Shown piece after piece: positions 29,769 to 32,367 of a stretch of DNA of 32,367 bases (the first letter of the stretch is position 1; each line of letters opens with the position of its first letter). The DNA is from a virus. Both the position numbers and the translations under genes were made by a program. Under the pieces are notes generated by a model, which saw only the letters and a list, made by a program, of their open reading frames with translations, had not been told where the DNA came from and made no database searches. Location of the stretch: positions 1-32,367 of IMG/VR virus record IMGVR_UViG_3300009790_000043, one strand, 5' to 3'.

Positions 29769-31145
29769 ATGACAGCAGAAAGTACCTGGGCAAGAAGAGT
29801 TGTTGATTCTAGAGGTGGACACTTTAGAATAGAGACTGGCAGCCCTAGAGTTGGTAGAGATGGTCCAGAACCTACTAAGATCTATTCATCTAATGATAAC
29901 GGTGAAGTATTTTTAATAGCACATGGTCATGGATCAGGTCTTGGTAGGATAGCATGTGATAAGTCTATTGAAATTAATGCAGGTGATAAGAATGATCCTA
30001 ATAGTATTGATATTAGAATCAGTGCTGCTACTGGAGATATTACTATAGTTGCACCTAGAGGAAGGATTAGGTTCCAAGCAAAGGATATGATGTTTAGTGC
30101 AGATAGGGATATTGATATTAATGCTGGTAGAAATATTAACTTACACTCCAGTGTAGGTCGTACTTATATTAAAGCTAATAGTGCTCAGATTCAGGCAAAG
30201 AGAGGAAATATGGCTCCTGAGTCTTATGGTGCTAAAGTAACGAAGAATAGTTTTGTACCTGATAGTACATTAGATAAAGTATTTGCTCCTGCTGCTCAGA
30301 ATACTAAACCAGGTGCAGCACCAGGTGGTTTTGATGGTGTTGCTGGTGGAGCATTGAAAGGATATGGATTTAGTCTTGAAGATCTTGGTATTAGTGAACA
30401 GACTGGTGCTGTTGATGCTGTAGAAACTGCTCAGAAAGCAGCAGCATCTAAACTAATCAATCCTTTGCAGAAAGCATCTAATCTACTGTCAGGAAAATTA
30501 GGAGATAATTTGGGAGATGTGTTGAAGGGTGCTGGTGCTGGTGATATTCTTGAGAAGGTTCAGGGTGGAATGGATGCTCTTGATAGTCCAGTTAAAACTG
30601 CTTTAGGTCTTGGTGGATTAGATAAGATACCTGGATCTACAACTATAGGTAATGCTGCCAAAAATTATCTTGGTGGTCAATTACCTGGTGTTGGTGGTGC
30701 AATGGATACTATTAAAGGTATCGGTAATACTGTATTAACTGGTAATATAGAAACATTAACAGCATCAGCAGCAAGTGCTCTAGGTGTCACACCAGGAGGT
30801 AATGCCCTTACAGGACTTAAGACCATGATTGGTACTGGTTCTGTTGCTAAGGGTGCTGCAGCTACTGTTGGTAACTTTACTAGTGATAAATTGGCATCAT
30901 TAGCAGGGGATACTGCACCAACTCACCCAGACATACCATCAGAGCAGCAGATTAAAGGTATTGCCAATTCTACTGCTATGTACATGAAGGAATTAGAGCA
31001 AGATCTATTGACTGCTGCTAATACACCTAATGTACTTAAGAAAATGGGTGAAGCAGCAGGTGTAGATGTCAATAAGAAACTTCTTGAAGGAGAAGAGATT
31101 CTTGGTGACATTGTAGAAGTTGGTAGTAAATTTAAATTGGAGTAA
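29769..31145 (+). CDS. Beta-helix needle-like structural protein (gp5C-like N-terminus)
   Basis: 458 aa. Residues 70-160 are a run of short repeating strands (IRISAATGDITIVAPRGRIR, AKDMMFSADRDIDINAGRNI, NLHSSVGRTYIKANSAQIQA), the pattern of triple-stranded beta-helices such as the gp5 C-terminal domain and VgrG. N-terminus WARRVVDSRGGHFRIETGSP. The latter 250 residues are Gly/Ala-rich with helical segments, perhaps a spike-linked shaft. Follows gp5 without a gap, so the needle may have been separated from the OB domain. Confidence 0.7.
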   Translation: MTAESTWARRVVDSRGGHFRIETGSPRVGRDGPEPTKIYSSNDNGEVFLIAHGHGSGLGRIACDKSIEINAGDKNDPNSIDIRISAATGDITIVAPRGRIRFQAKDMMFSADRDIDINAGRNINLHSSVGRTYIKANSAQIQAKRGNMAPESYGAKVTKNSFVPDSTLDKVFAPAAQNTKPGAAPGGFDGVAGGALKGYGFSLEDLGISEQTGAVDAVETAQKAAASKLINPLQKASNLLSGKLGDNLGDVLKGAGAGDILEKVQGGMDALDSPVKTALGLGGLDKIPGSTTIGNAAKNYLGGQLPGVGGAMDTIKGIGNTVLTGNIETLTASAASALGVTPGGNALTGLKTMIGTGSVAKGAAATVGNFTSDKLASLAGDTAPTHPDIPSEQQIKGIANSTAMYMKELEQDLLTAANTPNVLKKMGEAAGVDVNKKLLEGEEILGDIVEVGSKFKLE

Positions 31146-31151
31146 CTAACT

Positions 31152-32033
31152 ATGGCTGGATTTATGAATATAAACTTATTCAATTGTCTTCCAAAAGAGG
31201 ACATTGCGAATAAGCCATATGAAATTGGTGATGACACGACTTATTTTGAGGATCCTGTTGTATGCTCAGGATTTGTTGATATCCAAGGTATACCAGAGCG
31301 TCCTACTAATATAGAGGTTACTAATGGTGATGTTAGAATCTATACAGGTAATTTATTAGTCAGACCTGGTATTACTACATTACAACAGCTCCAGTGCGAG
31401 AAGGAATTATATGTCTGTAATGATACAGATTTAATGGCTAAGTTATATGTTGGAGGTGCTACCTATCAGGATGGAGATGTTTATATTAAAGGTACTACTG
31501 GTACTCCTTTAGTTGTAGCTGGTGATGGAAATTTTGGAGCAGGTATTGGACAACTAACATCAAGATTTGCAGCAGCAGATGCTTCACCAAAACCATTTGA
31601 TCTAAATCATCCATCTAAAGAAGGGTGGAGACTTCGTTATGCTTGTATTGAGGGACCAGAGGTAGCAGTATACCATAGAGGAAGATTAAAGGATTCTAAT
31701 ACAATTGAATTGCCATATTATTGGAAGGATTTGGTTGCAGAAGAGAGTATTACTGTACAGTTACAACCTATTGGTAAGAGACATTTTCATCTTAATGTAG
31801 TTGAATTTGATAATGAAAAAATAATTGTCGCAGAGGCAGATGATAAACCAATCGATTGTTTTTACCATGTGTATGGTGAAAGAAAGGATATTAATCCTTT
31901 GATAGTTGAGTATGAAGGAGATAGTTGGAAAGATTATCCAGATCCAAACTATAATCCAAGTGATGTTCCTATGGATAAGAAGATATTCAACGACCCTAGA
32001 TTCGCAGGACCACCGAATACTTATACAAAATGA
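31152..32033 (+). CDS. Tail/fibre structural protein
   Basis: 293 aa. MAGFMNINLFNCLPKEDIA, beta-rich central repeats (VTNGDVRIYTGNLLVRPG, YQDGDVYIKGTTG), then PFDLNHPSKEGWRLRYACIE GPEV and DSNTIELPYYWKDLVAEESI, TVQLQPIG and CFYHVYGERKDINPL. This block, in particular DHP/NHP-K-GWRLR-ACIEGPE, is a recurring C-terminal module of cyanophage tail proteins. Probably a fibre or baseplate-attached subunit; C-terminal self-assembly module inferred. Overlaps the next gene by ATGA. Confidence 0.72.
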   Translation: MAGFMNINLFNCLPKEDIANKPYEIGDDTTYFEDPVVCSGFVDIQGIPERPTNIEVTNGDVRIYTGNLLVRPGITTLQQLQCEKELYVCNDTDLMAKLYVGGATYQDGDVYIKGTTGTPLVVAGDGNFGAGIGQLTSRFAAADASPKPFDLNHPSKEGWRLRYACIEGPEVAVYHRGRLKDSNTIELPYYWKDLVAEESITVQLQPIGKRHFHLNVVEFDNEKIIVAEADDKPIDCFYHVYGERKDINPLIVEYEGDSWKDYPDPNYNPSDVPMDKKIFNDPRFAGPPNTYTK

Positions 32034-32367
32034 GTCTACCATATACTGAAGAGGACTTCATCTCTGCCAGTGAATGTCAGAGATTGATAGACTATGCTAT
32101 TGCAAATAAGAAGGCAGATGTTAGTAGTGATGATGAGTATTCTACTGAGGTAGAATGGAAGGATCATGGTGCAAAGTATTATGGAAATAATGTAGATCCA
32201 GTAACACCTGCATCTGATGATCCAGTTGTAGTGGCAGTTAATACTAAATGTAAGACCTTTGTTGATTGTGAATTAGACTATGCTGGTATAGTAAGATGGC
32301 CAGTTGGTACATTCATGAAACCACATGTTGATAGTAATACAGGACATAAACAAAATATTATAGCAGC
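32030..32367 (+). CDS. 2OG-Fe(II) oxygenase, P4H type (truncated by window end)
   Basis: The first 112 codons are present and the frame is open to the window edge. MSLPYTEEDFISASECQRLI begins with a helix, and GIVRWPVGTFMKPHVDSNTG carries the H-x-D of the 2OG-Fe(II) site with the Lys-Pro before it, as in prolyl 4-hydroxylase-like phage proteins. The distal His and Arg would lie beyond the end. Coupled by ATGA to the structural gene. Confidence 0.75.
   Translation, partial: MSLPYTEEDFISASECQRLIDYAIANKKADVSSDDEYSTEVEWKDHGAKYYGNNVDPVTPASDDPVVVAVNTKCKTFVDCELDYAGIVRWPVGTFMKPHVDSNTGHKQNIIA

Noticed and set aside
1-32367. tRNA genes, integrase or attachment sites.
   Set aside because: Intergenic gaps are too short for tRNAs (the largest is about 160 nt and is explained by the riboswitch locus), and no recombinase was seen.

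Overview
The window reads as part of the genome of a T4-like marine cyanophage (a contractile-tailed myovirus infecting Prochlorococcus or Synechococcus). The basis is the pairing of T4 core proteins recognisable by sequence (gp32, gp33, gp4, gp53, gp48, a gp54-like protein, gp26, gp51, gp27 and gp5) with genes typical of cyanophages or cyanobacteria (heme oxygenase ho1, phoH, thyX, DUF1825, DUF4278, a CP12-like C-terminus and several 2OG-Fe(II) oxygenases). The DNA is AT-rich and almost fully coding, with many ATGA-type overlaps. No tRNA, integrase, CRISPR or insertion sequence was seen.

Layout. 1-1.6 kb: a sugar-modification group (HAD phosphatase, cupin, HldD-like epimerase on the minus strand). 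1.6-4.2 kb: a large fibre-type protein with a cupredoxin-like domain. 4.2-6.3 kb: glutaredoxin, a small membrane protein, two hypothetical genes and a second short SDR epimerase. 6.36-6.86 kb: a regulatory locus with an NtcA-like dyad, an extended -10 promoter, a Downstream-peptide (glutamine-II) riboswitch-like RNA, a 52-codon ORF, a second aptamer-like 3' half, a DUF4278 gene and an intrinsic terminator whose loop doubles as the -35 box of the next promoter. 6.9-8.2 kb: small early-type genes and thyX. 8.2-10.2 kb: three tandem paralogous oxygenase-like genes. 10.2-14.6 kb: phoH, a PD-(D/E)XK exonuclease, gp33, two more oxygenases, DUF1825 and gp32. 14.6-17.4 kb: NodU-type carbamoyltransferase, two small genes and another oxygenase. 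17.4-19.9 kb: a minus-strand structural operon (gp4, unknown, gp48, gp53). 19.9-32 kb: plus-strand baseplate genes (gp54-like, ho1, gp26, gp51, two tape-measure-like paralogues of which one carries an M15 peptidase, gp27, CP12-like, gp5 without lysozyme, a beta-helix needle-like protein, a tail protein), ending in a truncated prolyl-4-hydroxylase-like gene.

How it fits together. Early and middle genes appear to use host sigma-70 promoters; the one before gp32 is a perfect TTGACA-N17-TATAAT. Structural genes are preceded by T4-like late boxes (TATAAATA, CTAAATAA, GATAAATAC), consistent with the encoded gp33. Metabolic genes (thyX, glutaredoxin, ho1, the CP12-like protein, the nitrogen-responsive leader with DUF4278) would redirect host nucleotide, redox, bilin and C/N metabolism. 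The most unusual element is the tandem glutamine-riboswitch locus at 6377-6860, in which the second aptamer can fold only if its P2 loop contains the whole 52-codon ORF.
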